This document shows positions 45,672 through 54,863 of a DNA stretch of 64,000 bases, piece after piece. The DNA lies in assembly GCA_016709575.1 (NCBI GenBank), contig JADJMM010000002.1, positions 620,001 to 684,000 on the forward strand. Reading direction: 5' to 3'. The notes under the pieces were generated by a model, which was not told the origin of the DNA, did no database searches, and was given only the letters and a program-made list of their open reading frames with translations. Origin of the DNA: Sphingobacteriaceae bacterium (GTDB lineage Bacteria; Bacteroidota; Bacteroidia; B-17B0; Aurantibacillaceae). Every line of letters starts with the position of its first letter. Position 1 is the first letter of the stretch. A program made the translations under genes and the position numbers.

Positions 45672-47464
45672 TTGAAACCAACAGACATTAAAGACCCGGA
45701 GTATTTCCACAAAGTAGTAGACTGCCAATATGCATGTCCTGCACATACACCGGTTCCTGAATACATCAGGTTAATTGCCGCCGGAAAATATACTGAAGCC
45801 TATATGATAAATTGGGATTCGAATGTTTTTCCCGGAGTATTAGGCCGTACTTGCGATCGCCCTTGCGAACCCGCTTGTCGTCGCGGACGTGTAGATGAAG
45901 AGCCCGTTGCTATTTGTCGTTTGAAACGTGTTGCCGCTGATAATAAAGATGACGTAAAAAGTTTAATGCCTCAAGGTCCATTTAAATCAAATGGAAAAAA
46001 GTTGCATTAATTGGCGCTGGTCCAGCTTCATTAACTGTTGCGCGCGACTTAGCTCCCTTAGGATACGAAATACATTTATTTGATGAACAGAAAAAAGGCG
46101 GCGGATTTATGCGCAGTCAAATTCCTTCTTTCCGTTTACCGGAAACTGTTTTAGATGAAGAAGTAAATTATATTTTAGATTTAGGAATTCACACACACTT
46201 CAATCAGTATGTAAAAAGTATGAAAGATGAAATTCTTTCTAAAGATTACGATGCTGTTTTCGTTGGATCAGGCGCGCCTAAAGGTCGCGACCTTGAAATA
46301 CCAGGCCGTCAAGAAGGTGCTGCTAATATTCATCTTGGCATTAATTGGTTGGCAAGTGTTGCCTTTGAACATACTGCTAAAATTGGAAAAAAAGTTATTG
46401 TATTAGGTGGTGGTAATACGGCGATGGATTGTTGTCGTACTGCTCGTCGTTTAGGTGGTACTCAGGTGAAAGTTGTGGTACGTTCTCCATTCGCAGAAAT
46501 GAAAGCTTCTCCTTGGGAAAAAGAAGATGCTGCGCACGAAGATATTCCAATCATTGATAATCATGTTCCAAAATCTTTCGTTGTTGAAAATGGTGTGTTG
46601 AAAGGAATGATGTTTGAAAAAGTTCACGCGACTTATGACGCTGCAGGAAAACGTAAATTAGTTCCTACAGGCGAACCTGATGTGTTTATTGAGGCAGACG
46701 ATGTATTGATTGCAGTTGGACAAGAAAATAGTTTTCCTTGGATTGAACGCGATTTAGGAATTGAGTTTGATAAATGGGAAATGCCAACTGTAAATGAAAA
46801 AACACACGTGTCTACAAATCCAAAAGTATTTTTTGGAGGAGATTCTGCGTGGGGACCAAAAAATGTAATCACCGCAGTAGCTCACGGTCACCAAGCAGCA
46901 GTTTCAATTAATAATTTCTGTCAGGGTATCTATTTAAATGAACGCCTTGCACCTATGGTGAACCTGCATAGCGCTAAAATGGGAATTCACGAATGGAGTT
47001 ATGATAGTGAAGTAACTGTCGACGACCGTTATGTTGTTCCACAAGCCGATAAAAAATTAACCTTATCAAACAGAAAAAAAGAAGTTGAATTAGGTTTTGA
47101 TCCGCTTACAGGATTTAAAGAAGCTGAGCGTTGTTTAAATTGCGATGTACAAACTGTTTTCACTGAAAGTAAATGTATCGAGTGTGATGCGTGTATGGAT
47201 GTTTGTCCTACAGCTTGTATCACCTTTACTGAGAATGCAGAAGAAGAGAGTGATTTAAGAAATTTATTAAAAATGCCCGCTAAAAATAAAACGCAGGACA
47301 TTTATGTATCCAATACTCTAGCAACAAAACGCGTTATGGTAAAAGATGAAAACGTTTGCTTGCATTGTGGTTTATGTGCTGAACGTTGTCCGACCTCAGC
47401 TTGGGATATGCAAAAATTCTTCTATAACGTAACTAAAACACATACAGGATGTCAAAAACATTAA
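45672..47464 (+). CDS. GltD-like FAD/NAD(P)-binding oxidoreductase with C-terminal 4Fe-4S domains (one frame break)
   Basis: About 597 aa. The N-terminal Fe-S binding part has CQYACPAHTPVPEYI and TCDRPCEPACRRG, followed by an FAD motif KKVALIGAGPASLTVARDL, an NAD(P) motif KVIVLGGGNTAMDCCRTARRLGG, and two ferredoxin-like clusters CIECDACMDVCPTAC and CLHCGLCAERCPTSAW. The frame breaks at the A6 run 45,995-46,000, and one more A joins the two halves. The protein should pass electrons between NAD(P)H and ferredoxin-type partners. A TTG at 45,672 is used as start. It overlaps korA by 16 nt, so the pair is coupled; it is probably the electron-transfer partner of KorAB. Confidence 0.88.
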
Positions 47465-49428
47465 AGAAAAAGGTAAAAAAGAAAGCTATCAAAAAGGCAA
47501 CCAAAAAAGTTACCAAGAAGGTTAGCAAGAAAATTACTAAGAAGGCTGTCAAAAAAGCAACAAAGAAAGTGGCTAAGAAAACAACTCTTAAAGTTGTAAA
47601 AGCACCTGCAAAAAAAGTGAACGAAAGTAAAGTAAACGATTTCGTTATTCGTTTTGCTAACGTAAACGGAACAGGCTCTGCAAGCGCTAACTTTTTATTT
47701 ACAAAAGCAATTTTCAGGATGGGAATTCCTGTTACACCTAAAAACATTTTCCCCTCAAACATTCAAGGTTTACCAACATGGTATGAAGTTCGTGTTAGCG
47801 AAAAAGGTTATTTAGGTCGCCGTGAAGGAATTGATTTTTTGGTAGCGGTAAATCCGCAAAGCATGCTTAAAGATGTTCAGTCTGTAAGAAAAGGCGGCTA
47901 CTTTTTATACGATAGTTCAAAACCATTACACTCCCAATACATTCGTAACGATATAAATTACATTGGTATTCCTTTAATGGAAATGTGTAATGCGGCTTAT
48001 AGCGATGCGCGTCAACGACAATTATTTAAAAACATTGTTTACGTAGGGGCATTGATTGCTTTATTCGATATTGAGTTTTCAGTTGTTGAAGGATTATTAG
48101 CTGATCAGTTTAAAGGAAAAGAAAAATTAATTCCATCAAACGTACAAGCCTTGCAATTAGGCATTGATTATATAAAAGCAAATTTTAAATACCCCTTAGA
48201 TATTCGTGTTGAACGCCGTAATTTAGTTAAAGACTGGATTATGATGGAAGGTAATAACGCATGTGGATTAGGAGCTGTATATGCGGGTTGTACTTTTGCA
48301 GCTTGGTATCCAATTACTCCATCAACATCTGTTATCGAAGGCTTCGCTGAGTATGCTGCTGATTATAGAACTGATAAAGCTACCGGCAAAAAAAATGTAG
48401 CGATTGTACAAGCAGAAGATGAATTAGCTGCAATAGGAATGGTTATTGGCGCGAACTGGAACGGCGCACGCTCTTTCACTTCTACCAGCGGGCCGGGTTT
48501 ATCTTTAATGAATGAATTTTTAGGTTTAGCATATTTCGCAGAAATTCCTGCGGTGTTAGTGGATGTACAACGTACAGGACCATCAACCGGTATGCCAACA
48601 CGTACACAACAATCCGATATTTTAGAAGGTGCTTATGCATCACACGGTGATACAAAACATGTTTTAATGTTTCCTTCAACACCTAAAGAATGTTTTGAAA
48701 TGACTGCTGAATCATTTGATTTAGCAGAAGGTTTACAAACACCCGTGATTGTGATGACAGATTTAGATTTAGGAATGAACGATCACATGACGCCTCCATT
48801 AGTTTGGGATGACAAACGTCAATACAAACGCGGAAAAGTTTTAGATGCCGCTGCTCTTGAGAAAATTGAAAAATTCGGACGTTACTTAGATGTGGATAAA
48901 GACGGAATCACTTACAGAACAATTCCGGGAACACATCCTTCTAAAGGTTCTTTCTTTACACGTGGTACTTCGCGTGATGAGTATGCGGTTTATACAGAAG
49001 ACAGCGATGCGTATCAACGTAACATGGATAGATTAATGCGTAAATGGGATACTGCTAAAAATATGGTGCCTGCTCCGCAATTATATCAGAAACAAAATAA
49101 ATCTGAAAACGGTATTTTATTTTTCGGAACATCGCAATACGCTGCCGAAGAAGCAATGGATATTTTAGATGAACAAGGAAAGCCGGTTGATGCAATCCGC
49201 ATTAAAGGTTTCCCTTTCAATAAAACTGTTGAGAATTTTATTAATTCACACAAACGTGTTTTTGTAATTGAACAAAACCGCGATGCACAAATGAAAAGTT
49301 TGTTGATGATAGAATTACAAGCAAGTCCAACAAAATTAATTTCAGTTTTAAATTATAACGGATTGCCAATTACAGCAGACAATATCCTAACACAAATAGC
49401 AAAAATTTATCAGGTTCACCTAAATTAA
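47449..49428 (+). CDS. korA: 2-oxoacid:ferredoxin oxidoreductase alpha subunit (gamma-alpha fusion) with a lysine-rich N-terminal tail
   Basis: 659 aa. Residues 1-~58 are a highly basic, Lys/Ala/Val/Thr repeat tail (KKATKKVTKKVSKK and similar), followed from ~64 by the gamma domain (RFANVNGTGSASANFLF) and then the alpha domain (NNACGLGAVYAGCTFAAWYPITPSTS, GPGLSLMNEFLGLAYFAEIP, RTGPSTGMPTRTQQSD). With KorB it oxidatively decarboxylates a 2-oxoacid, most likely 2-oxoglutarate, making acyl-CoA and reduced ferredoxin. The tail has no counterpart in ordinary KorA and looks like a histone-like segment. The start overlaps the preceding gene; the next in-frame Met is far inside the gamma domain, so the tail seems to be translated. 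Confidence 0.9.
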   Translation: MSKTLKKKVKKKAIKKATKKVTKKVSKKITKKAVKKATKKVAKKTTLKVVKAPAKKVNESKVNDFVIRFANVNGTGSASANFLFTKAIFRMGIPVTPKNIFPSNIQGLPTWYEVRVSEKGYLGRREGIDFLVAVNPQSMLKDVQSVRKGGYFLYDSSKPLHSQYIRNDINYIGIPLMEMCNAAYSDARQRQLFKNIVYVGALIALFDIEFSVVEGLLADQFKGKEKLIPSNVQALQLGIDYIKANFKYPLDIRVERRNLVKDWIMMEGNNACGLGAVYAGCTFAAWYPITPSTSVIEGFAEYAADYRTDKATGKKNVAIVQAEDELAAIGMVIGANWNGARSFTSTSGPGLSLMNEFLGLAYFAEIPAVLVDVQRTGPSTGMPTRTQQSDILEGAYASHGDTKHVLMFPSTPKECFEMTAESFDLAEGLQTPVIVMTDLDLGMNDHMTPPLVWDDKRQYKRGKVLDAAALEKIEKFGRYLDVDKDGITYRTIPGTHPSKGSFFTRGTSRDEYAVYTEDSDAYQRNMDRLMRKWDTAKNMVPAPQLYQKQNKSENGILFFGTSQYAAEEAMDILDEQGKPVDAIRIKGFPFNKTVENFINSHKRVFVIEQNRDAQMKSLLMIELQASPTKLISVLNYNGLPITADNILTQIAKIYQVHLN

Positions 49429-49440
49429 AAAAGGCCTAAT

Positions 49441-50493
49441 ATGAGTTACATTCGCCCAAAATTCCGTCACCCCGAATTACCTAAAAATAAATTAGGGTAC
49501 ACGATTGATTATTATGAAGGCTCGCTTTCAACATTTTGTGCAGGTTGTGGTCACGATTCAATTAGTGCTGCTATTATCCAAGGTTGTTACGAAATGAATA
49601 TTGAACCGCACCGTTTAGCAAAACTATCAGGCATCGGTTGTTCATCAAAAACACCAGCATACTTTTTAAGTAACTCACACGGATTTAATTCTGTTCACGG
49701 CCGTATGCCATCAGTTGCAACTGGTGCAAACATGGCGAATCGTGATTTAATTTATTTCGGTGTTTCTGGTGATGGTGATACTGCAAGTATTGGTATGGGA
49801 CAATTTGTTCACGCTATCCGCCGTAACTTAAACATGGTTTACATTGTGATGAACAATGGTTGTTACGGTTTAACAAAAGGACAAGATTCTGCAACTGCAG
49901 ATGCGGGTTCAAAAAATAAAACAGGACAAGTAAATTTATTTGAGTCGATTGATTTAGCAAGTTTAGCAATTGAATTAGGAGCGTCTTATGTTGCGCAAAG
50001 TTTTTCCGGTGATAAATCACAATTAGTTCCGTTAATTAAAGCGGCAATGAAACATCCCGGTTTTGCATTTATCAATGTGATTTCGCCTTGTGTAACTTTC
50101 AATAATAATGTTGGTTCAACAAAATCATACGATCACGTTCGTCAACATATTGAAGCAACTGCAACAATGGATTTTGTTCCGGAGATGCAAGAGATTAGTG
50201 TGAGTTACGATAAGGGCGCACACAAACATGTAACAATGCACGACGGTTCTATTATTGAATTACATAAATTATCAGAAGATTGGGATCCGCTCGACAGACA
50301 ATCAGCCATGAATGCCGTTTTAAATGCAAAATCAAAAAATGAAATTCTTACTGGCTTGTTATATGTAGATCCGGATAGTCACGATTTACATCATTTGCTT
50401 CAAACCAGCGACAAACCTTTGAATACACTGACAAAAGAGGTGCTTTGTCCGGGTTCTGAAGCTTTAAAAGAGATTAATGCAGGTTTAAGGTAA
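49441..50493 (+). CDS. korB: 2-oxoacid:ferredoxin oxidoreductase beta subunit
   Basis: 350 aa. Thiamine-diphosphate-binding subunit with FCAGCGHDSISAAI (CxxC), LAKLSGIGCSSKTP, VHGRMPSVATGANMANRDL, SGDGDTASIGMGQFVHAIRRN (GDG...N-type ThDP motif), and MNNGCYGLTKGQDSAT. It completes the catalytic centre with KorA. It lies 12 nt after korA and 56 nt before pntA, so redox genes continue on the same strand. Confidence 0.94.
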   Translation: MSYIRPKFRHPELPKNKLGYTIDYYEGSLSTFCAGCGHDSISAAIIQGCYEMNIEPHRLAKLSGIGCSSKTPAYFLSNSHGFNSVHGRMPSVATGANMANRDLIYFGVSGDGDTASIGMGQFVHAIRRNLNMVYIVMNNGCYGLTKGQDSATADAGSKNKTGQVNLFESIDLASLAIELGASYVAQSFSGDKSQLVPLIKAAMKHPGFAFINVISPCVTFNNNVGSTKSYDHVRQHIEATATMDFVPEMQEISVSYDKGAHKHVTMHDGSIIELHKLSEDWDPLDRQSAMNAVLNAKSKNEILTGLLYVDPDSHDLHHLLQTSDKPLNTLTKEVLCPGSEALKEINAGLR

Positions 50494-50549
50494 AAGATTC
50501 GTTTTATAAGTTAATTATTCGTTATTTGTTTCACTAAATAAAAAAACAC

Positions 50550-52094
50550 ATGAAAGTTGGAATTCCCTCGGAAATATCCCCAAATGAGTTAAGAGTTGCT
50601 GCAACTCCCAAAACAGTAAAACGTTTGCAAAAGCAAGGGTTTGAAGTTCAAATTCAAAAAGGCGCAGGAGTAAAAGCAAATTTTTCAGATAAAGAATTTG
50701 AAGAAGCAGGAGCAAAAATTGTAAATACTGCTGCAGATATTTACGGAACTTCGGATATCGTTCTTAAAGTTAAAGAACCAACTACAGTTGAAGTAGGAAT
50801 GATGAAGGAAGGTTTAGTAATGTTAAGTTACTTATGGCCTGCACAAAATCAAGACTTACTTAAAACATTAGCTGATAAAAAAGTTAACGCGATTGCAATG
50901 GATGCGATTCCGCGTATTTCCAGAGCACAAAAAATGGATGTTTTGTCGTCAATGGCAAACATCGCTGGATATAGAGCAGTTATTGAAGGTTCATATAATT
51001 TCGGAAGATTTTTAAACGGACAAATTACAGCTGCCGGAAAAGTTGAGCCAGCAAAAGTATTAGTGATTGGTGCTGGTGTTGCTGGATTAGCTGCAATTGG
51101 TGCTGCTAATTCATTAGGTGCAATTGTTAGAGCATTTGATACTCGTAAAGAAGTTGCAGAACAAATTGAATCGATGGGTGCGCAATTTTTAACTGTTGAA
51201 ATTGAAGAAGACGGCGCAACCTCTTCTGGTTACTCAAAAGAAATGAGTAAAGAATTCATCGAAGCAGAGATGAAATTATTTTTAGAACAAGCGAAAGAAG
51301 TTGATATCGTAATTACAACTGCACAAATTCCTGGTAGACCAGCTCCGAAATTGTGGATGGATTATCACGTTGCTGCAATGAAACCGGGTTCGGTTATTGT
51401 GGATTTAGCTGCATCAACAGGAGGTAACTGTGCGCTTACTAAAAATGGAGAAGTTTATACTACCGATAACGGAGTTGTTATGGTTGGTAAATTAAATCAA
51501 TTGCCAAGTCAAGCTTCACAACTATACGGAAACAACTTATGTCATTTATTAGATGATATGGGTAAAGCAGAAAAATGGAAGATTGATATGGAAGATGCTG
51601 TTGTTTCCCGTGCAATGGTAACATACAATGGAAAAATTAATTGGCCACCTGCTCCACTTCCAGTTAGTCCAACTGCAGGCGGAAAACCAAAAGTAATTCC
51701 TCCTACAGAAGCAGAAACAAAAGCTACAAATGAAGCAGCTGCAAAAAAAGCAACGAACTCAATGGTTATTACCTTAGCCGTAGTTGGAGGTTTGTTGTTT
51801 TTGGTTGGTAAATATGCGCCAAGCGAATTCATTCAGCATTTCACAGTATTCATTCTAGCAATTTTTGTTGGTTGGCAGTTAATCACCAACGTTGCGCATG
51901 CATTACATACTCCATTAATGGCAGTGACTAATGCAATCAGTGGAATTATCGTTGTGGGTGGTTTATTACAAACAACTGGTGACATAAAAGATCCGGTTAC
52001 CATTATAGCAGTAGTTGCTATTTTAATTGCCAGCATTAATATTGTTGGTGGATTCTTCGTGACACACCGTATGTTGAAAATGTTTAAAAAATAG
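50550..52094 (+). CDS. pntA: NAD(P) transhydrogenase alpha subunit
   Basis: 514 aa. The NAD(H)-binding dI domain begins MKVGIPSEISPNELRVAATP and has VLVIGAGVAGLAAIGAA and AFDTRKEVAEQIESMGAQF. Four hydrophobic segments close the protein (from MVITLAVVGGLLFLVG on). It therefore carries both alpha-1 and alpha-2 parts, as in the fused PntA. With PntB it couples hydride transfer between NADH and NADP+ to proton flow across the inner membrane. It lies 56 nt after korB. Its stop abuts a REP-like hairpin. Confidence 0.94.
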   Translation: MKVGIPSEISPNELRVAATPKTVKRLQKQGFEVQIQKGAGVKANFSDKEFEEAGAKIVNTAADIYGTSDIVLKVKEPTTVEVGMMKEGLVMLSYLWPAQNQDLLKTLADKKVNAIAMDAIPRISRAQKMDVLSSMANIAGYRAVIEGSYNFGRFLNGQITAAGKVEPAKVLVIGAGVAGLAAIGAANSLGAIVRAFDTRKEVAEQIESMGAQFLTVEIEEDGATSSGYSKEMSKEFIEAEMKLFLEQAKEVDIVITTAQIPGRPAPKLWMDYHVAAMKPGSVIVDLAASTGGNCALTKNGEVYTTDNGVVMVGKLNQLPSQASQLYGNNLCHLLDDMGKAEKWKIDMEDAVVSRAMVTYNGKINWPPAPLPVSPTAGGKPKVIPPTEAETKATNEAAAKKATNSMVITLAVVGGLLFLVGKYAPSEFIQHFTVFILAIFVGWQLITNVAHALHTPLMAVTNAISGIIVVGGLLQTTGDIKDPVTIIAVVAILIASINIVGGFFVTHRMLKMFKK

Positions 52095-52113
52095 CCCTTC
52101 GACAAGCTCAGGG
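52095..52113 (+). repeat. Single REP-like hairpin between pntA and pntB
   Basis: Stem CCCT (52,095-52,098) and AGGG (52,110-52,113) flank the loop TCGACAAGCTC (52,099-52,109), the same loop family as the clusters near 1.5 kb and 57.7 kb. It begins right after the pntA stop in the 53-nt gap to pntB. Confidence 0.8.
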
Positions 52114-52147
52114 GCCACGGTTTTAAAAAATAAAAGAAAAAGAAATT

Positions 52148-53554
52148 ATGATAGAAATAGCAAAAGAAATTCAAACAGCAGCATATTTATTTGCAAGCAT
52201 CCTGTTCATTTTAAGTTTAGGAGGATTAGCCTCTCAAGAATCTGCAAAACGTGGAGTTGTCTACGGAATTGTTGGTATGATCGTAGCCATCATTGCTACA
52301 GTTTTAGGTCAAGGTGTCGAAGGACATGTTTACATTATTGGAGCAATTGCTGTTGCTTCTGTAATTGGCATCTTGGTTGCACGTAAAGTGGAAATGACTT
52401 CAATGCCTCAGCTAGTTGCCATCCTTCACAGTTTTGTGGGAATGGCAGCAGTGTTGGTTGGTTTTGGTTCTTACATGGATCCGGAAACACAAGCATTAAC
52501 CGGAGCATCACACATGATTCACTTGGTGGAAGTATTTATTGGGATTTTTATTGGTGCAATCACCTTTACAGGTTCTATTGTTGCATGGGGAAAATTAGAT
52601 GGGAAAATTCCTTCTAAACCTTGGGCATTCAAAGGACTTCAAATGATGAATGTTATTTTGATGATTGTATGTACAGTTTTAGGAGTGTTATTCTGTAACG
52701 CACATGGAACAGAAGGAATGCTTCCTTTATTGATCATGACAGGAATTGCGTCTTTCATTGGAGTTGTATTGGTAATGGCGATTGGCGGAGGAGATATGCC
52801 TGTAGTTGTTTCGATGTTAAACTCATACTCTGGTTGGGCTGCATCTGCTGCAGGATTTATGTTAGGAAACGATTTACTAATTGTAACAGGAGCATTGGTT
52901 GGAAGTTCAGGAGCAATTCTTTCAATGCACATGTGTCATGCTATGAACCGTTCTTTCTTTGCTGTAATTTTTGCAAACGCAACTGCATCGTCATCACAAG
53001 GCGGTGAGAAAAAAGCCATTGAAGGTGAAGTAACAGCTTTAAATCACGAAGAAGTTGCTACGTTATTAAAAGAAGCAAAATCAGTTGTAATTGTTCCCGG
53101 TTATGGAATGGCTGTTGCAAAAGCACAATATCCAATTTACGATATGGTGCAAACCTTACGTAAAGCAGGAAAAAATGTTCGCTTCGCTATTCACCCTGTT
53201 GCAGGTCGTTTACCCGGACATATGAATGTATTATTAGCTGAAGCAAACGTTCCTTACGATATTGTTTTGGAAATGGATGAGATTAACGAAGACATGCCGG
53301 AAACGGATGTAGTAATGGTAATTGGCGCGAATGACGTTGTAAACCCAAGTGCACAAGACGATCCTGCAAGTTCTATTTACGGAATGCCGGTTATTGAAGT
53401 ATGGAAAGCTGAAAAAGTAATCATTATGAAACGTGGTATGTCGGCAGGTTATTCTGGTGAAGACAATCCTTTATTCTACAAACCTAATTCAGAAATGCTT
53501 TATGGCGATGCGAAGTCTAGCGTTGAAAAACTTTTAGGATTTTTAAAAGCATAA
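52148..53554 (+). CDS. pntB: NAD(P) transhydrogenase beta subunit
   Basis: 468 aa. The first ~300 residues are membrane helices (LFILSLGGLASQESAKRG, HSFVGMAAVLVGFGSY, MLNSYSGWAASAAGFML). The C-terminal NADP(H)-binding dIII domain has VVIVPGYGMAVAKAQYP, FAIHPVAGRLPGHMNVLLAEANVPYD, VVMVIGANDVVNPSAQDDP and KRGMSAGYSGEDNPLFY. It is the partner of PntA and is complete. A strong terminator follows, ending the redox operon. Confidence 0.95.
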   Translation: MIEIAKEIQTAAYLFASILFILSLGGLASQESAKRGVVYGIVGMIVAIIATVLGQGVEGHVYIIGAIAVASVIGILVARKVEMTSMPQLVAILHSFVGMAAVLVGFGSYMDPETQALTGASHMIHLVEVFIGIFIGAITFTGSIVAWGKLDGKIPSKPWAFKGLQMMNVILMIVCTVLGVLFCNAHGTEGMLPLLIMTGIASFIGVVLVMAIGGGDMPVVVSMLNSYSGWAASAAGFMLGNDLLIVTGALVGSSGAILSMHMCHAMNRSFFAVIFANATASSSQGGEKKAIEGEVTALNHEEVATLLKEAKSVVIVPGYGMAVAKAQYPIYDMVQTLRKAGKNVRFAIHPVAGRLPGHMNVLLAEANVPYDIVLEMDEINEDMPETDVVMVIGANDVVNPSAQDDPASSIYGMPVIEVWKAEKVIIMKRGMSAGYSGEDNPLFYKPNSEMLYGDAKSSVEKLLGFLKA

Positions 53555-53573
53555 TTTTAAAATAAGTATTTAC

Positions 53574-53604
53574 AACCCACCCGCCTTAGTCGGGTGGGTT
53601 TTTT
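53574..53604 (+). terminator. Rho-independent terminator after pntB
   Basis: A perfect 10-bp stem, AACCCACCCG (53,574-53,583) with CGGGTGGGTT (53,591-53,600), is joined by a 7-nt loop and followed by a T-run to 53,604, 20 nt beyond pntB. The next gene starts only 5 nt later, so that gene must use a promoter within or before this region, or depend on read-through. Confidence 0.92.
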
Positions 53605-53609
53605 CTTTA

Positions 53610-54863
53610 ATGACAGATTCACTAAAAAAATATATAGTTATTGGTCTTGCGTCTATTGCACTAGCTATTTATGTTTTTATAGAAGCACAAGGTCGTGGCG
53701 ATTTATTTATTTTTTTATCGGCCTCAACAGATCTATTTGAGAACGAAAATATTTTTAAGAATACTTATCTCGACGGTTATCACTATTTCTATTCTGTATT
53801 CTTTGCTATTTTACTGAAGCCATTCACCTATTTACCAATGTGGGCCTGCAACGCACTTTGGTTAAGCGCGAATCTGTTTTTTGTGTTTCGGATTTTTACG
53901 CTGATAAAAAATCTATTGCCTCTTCACGATTTTACCAAGAACGAATTAATGGCTTTACGTATTGGCGGATTTTTATTTTCTCTGCGTTTTATTCATGAAA
54001 ATCTACATTGTTTACAAATCACCATTTTAATTTTGTATCTCACTTTACAAGGAATGCAGCTTGTTTTCTCCAATAAACCAAAACCCTTTTGGGGGGCTTT
54101 GCTAATAGCATTTGGCATCAACATAAAACTCTTACCGCTTGTATTAGTCCCCTATTTATTTTACCGAGGATTTTTTAGAGCAGGGTTCGCCATCATTGGA
54201 ATTTACATTGGCATGCTGATTTTACCGGCAGCATTTATTGGCTGGGAACAAAATCAATTACTACTTTCTACCTGGGCAGATTTAATAAATCCACTTCGTT
54301 CAAATCATGTGTTAGATGCCGAGGAGAGAAGCTTTCACGGCCTTTCCACTTTATTCTCTACTCTACTAGTTGAGAACCCCGGCGATACACACGCACTTTT
54401 AATTAAAAGGAATATTGCTGATGTATCACTTGATCAATTAAAATTTATTCTTAACGCCGCACGTGGCATTTTGATTTTATTTACTTTTTATTTTTTACGT
54501 ACCCTCCCATTTAAATCAAAAGTGGGATTGAAACATCGTTTCTGGGAATTGAGTTATATTCTTTTATTAATCCCTCTTATCTTCCCACACCAACAACATT
54601 ACGGATTTCTATTTATTTGTCCTGCTTTCATTTTTTGTCTGTACTATTTTATTCAGAACCGAAAAACACTTTCTAAAGGAAAATATTATTTTATGCTGAG
54701 TTCAGGCATTTTAGTTTACCTCCTCTGCAACTTAAAATTAATTTTTGGAAATTATAACGAATACTACGAGCATTTTAAAATTCTCACTTACGGCGCTCTA
54801 CTCTTATTGATTTTATTATCAATCTGTGTACCTAAAGAAAATTCAATTACTTCAACAGAGTAA
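53610..54863 (+). CDS. Polytopic membrane glycosyltransferase-like protein (GT87/DUF2029 type)
   Basis: 417 aa with about ten hydrophobic segments. The first loop has a YHYFYSVFFAILLKPFTYLP pattern, and FGINIKLLPLVLVPYLFYRGF and SNHVLDAEERSFHGLSTLF are typical of DUF2029/GT87 mannosyltransferase-like proteins. The family uses polyprenyl-phosphate sugars on the periplasmic side; donor and acceptor here are unknown. It starts 5 nt after a terminator and overlaps the convergent PKD protein gene by 17 nt. Confidence 0.75.
   Translation: MTDSLKKYIVIGLASIALAIYVFIEAQGRGDLFIFLSASTDLFENENIFKNTYLDGYHYFYSVFFAILLKPFTYLPMWACNALWLSANLFFVFRIFTLIKNLLPLHDFTKNELMALRIGGFLFSLRFIHENLHCLQITILILYLTLQGMQLVFSNKPKPFWGALLIAFGINIKLLPLVLVPYLFYRGFFRAGFAIIGIYIGMLILPAAFIGWEQNQLLLSTWADLINPLRSNHVLDAEERSFHGLSTLFSTLLVENPGDTHALLIKRNIADVSLDQLKFILNAARGILILFTFYFLRTLPFKSKVGLKHRFWELSYILLLIPLIFPHQQHYGFLFICPAFIFCLYYFIQNRKTLSKGKYYFMLSSGILVYLLCNLKLIFGNYNEYYEHFKILTYGALLLLILLSICVPKENSITSTE

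Noticed and set aside
47433..47762. Minus-strand hydrophobic open frame opposite the start of korA
   Set aside because: It is a shadow of the AAA/AAG-rich tail of KorA read on the other strand.
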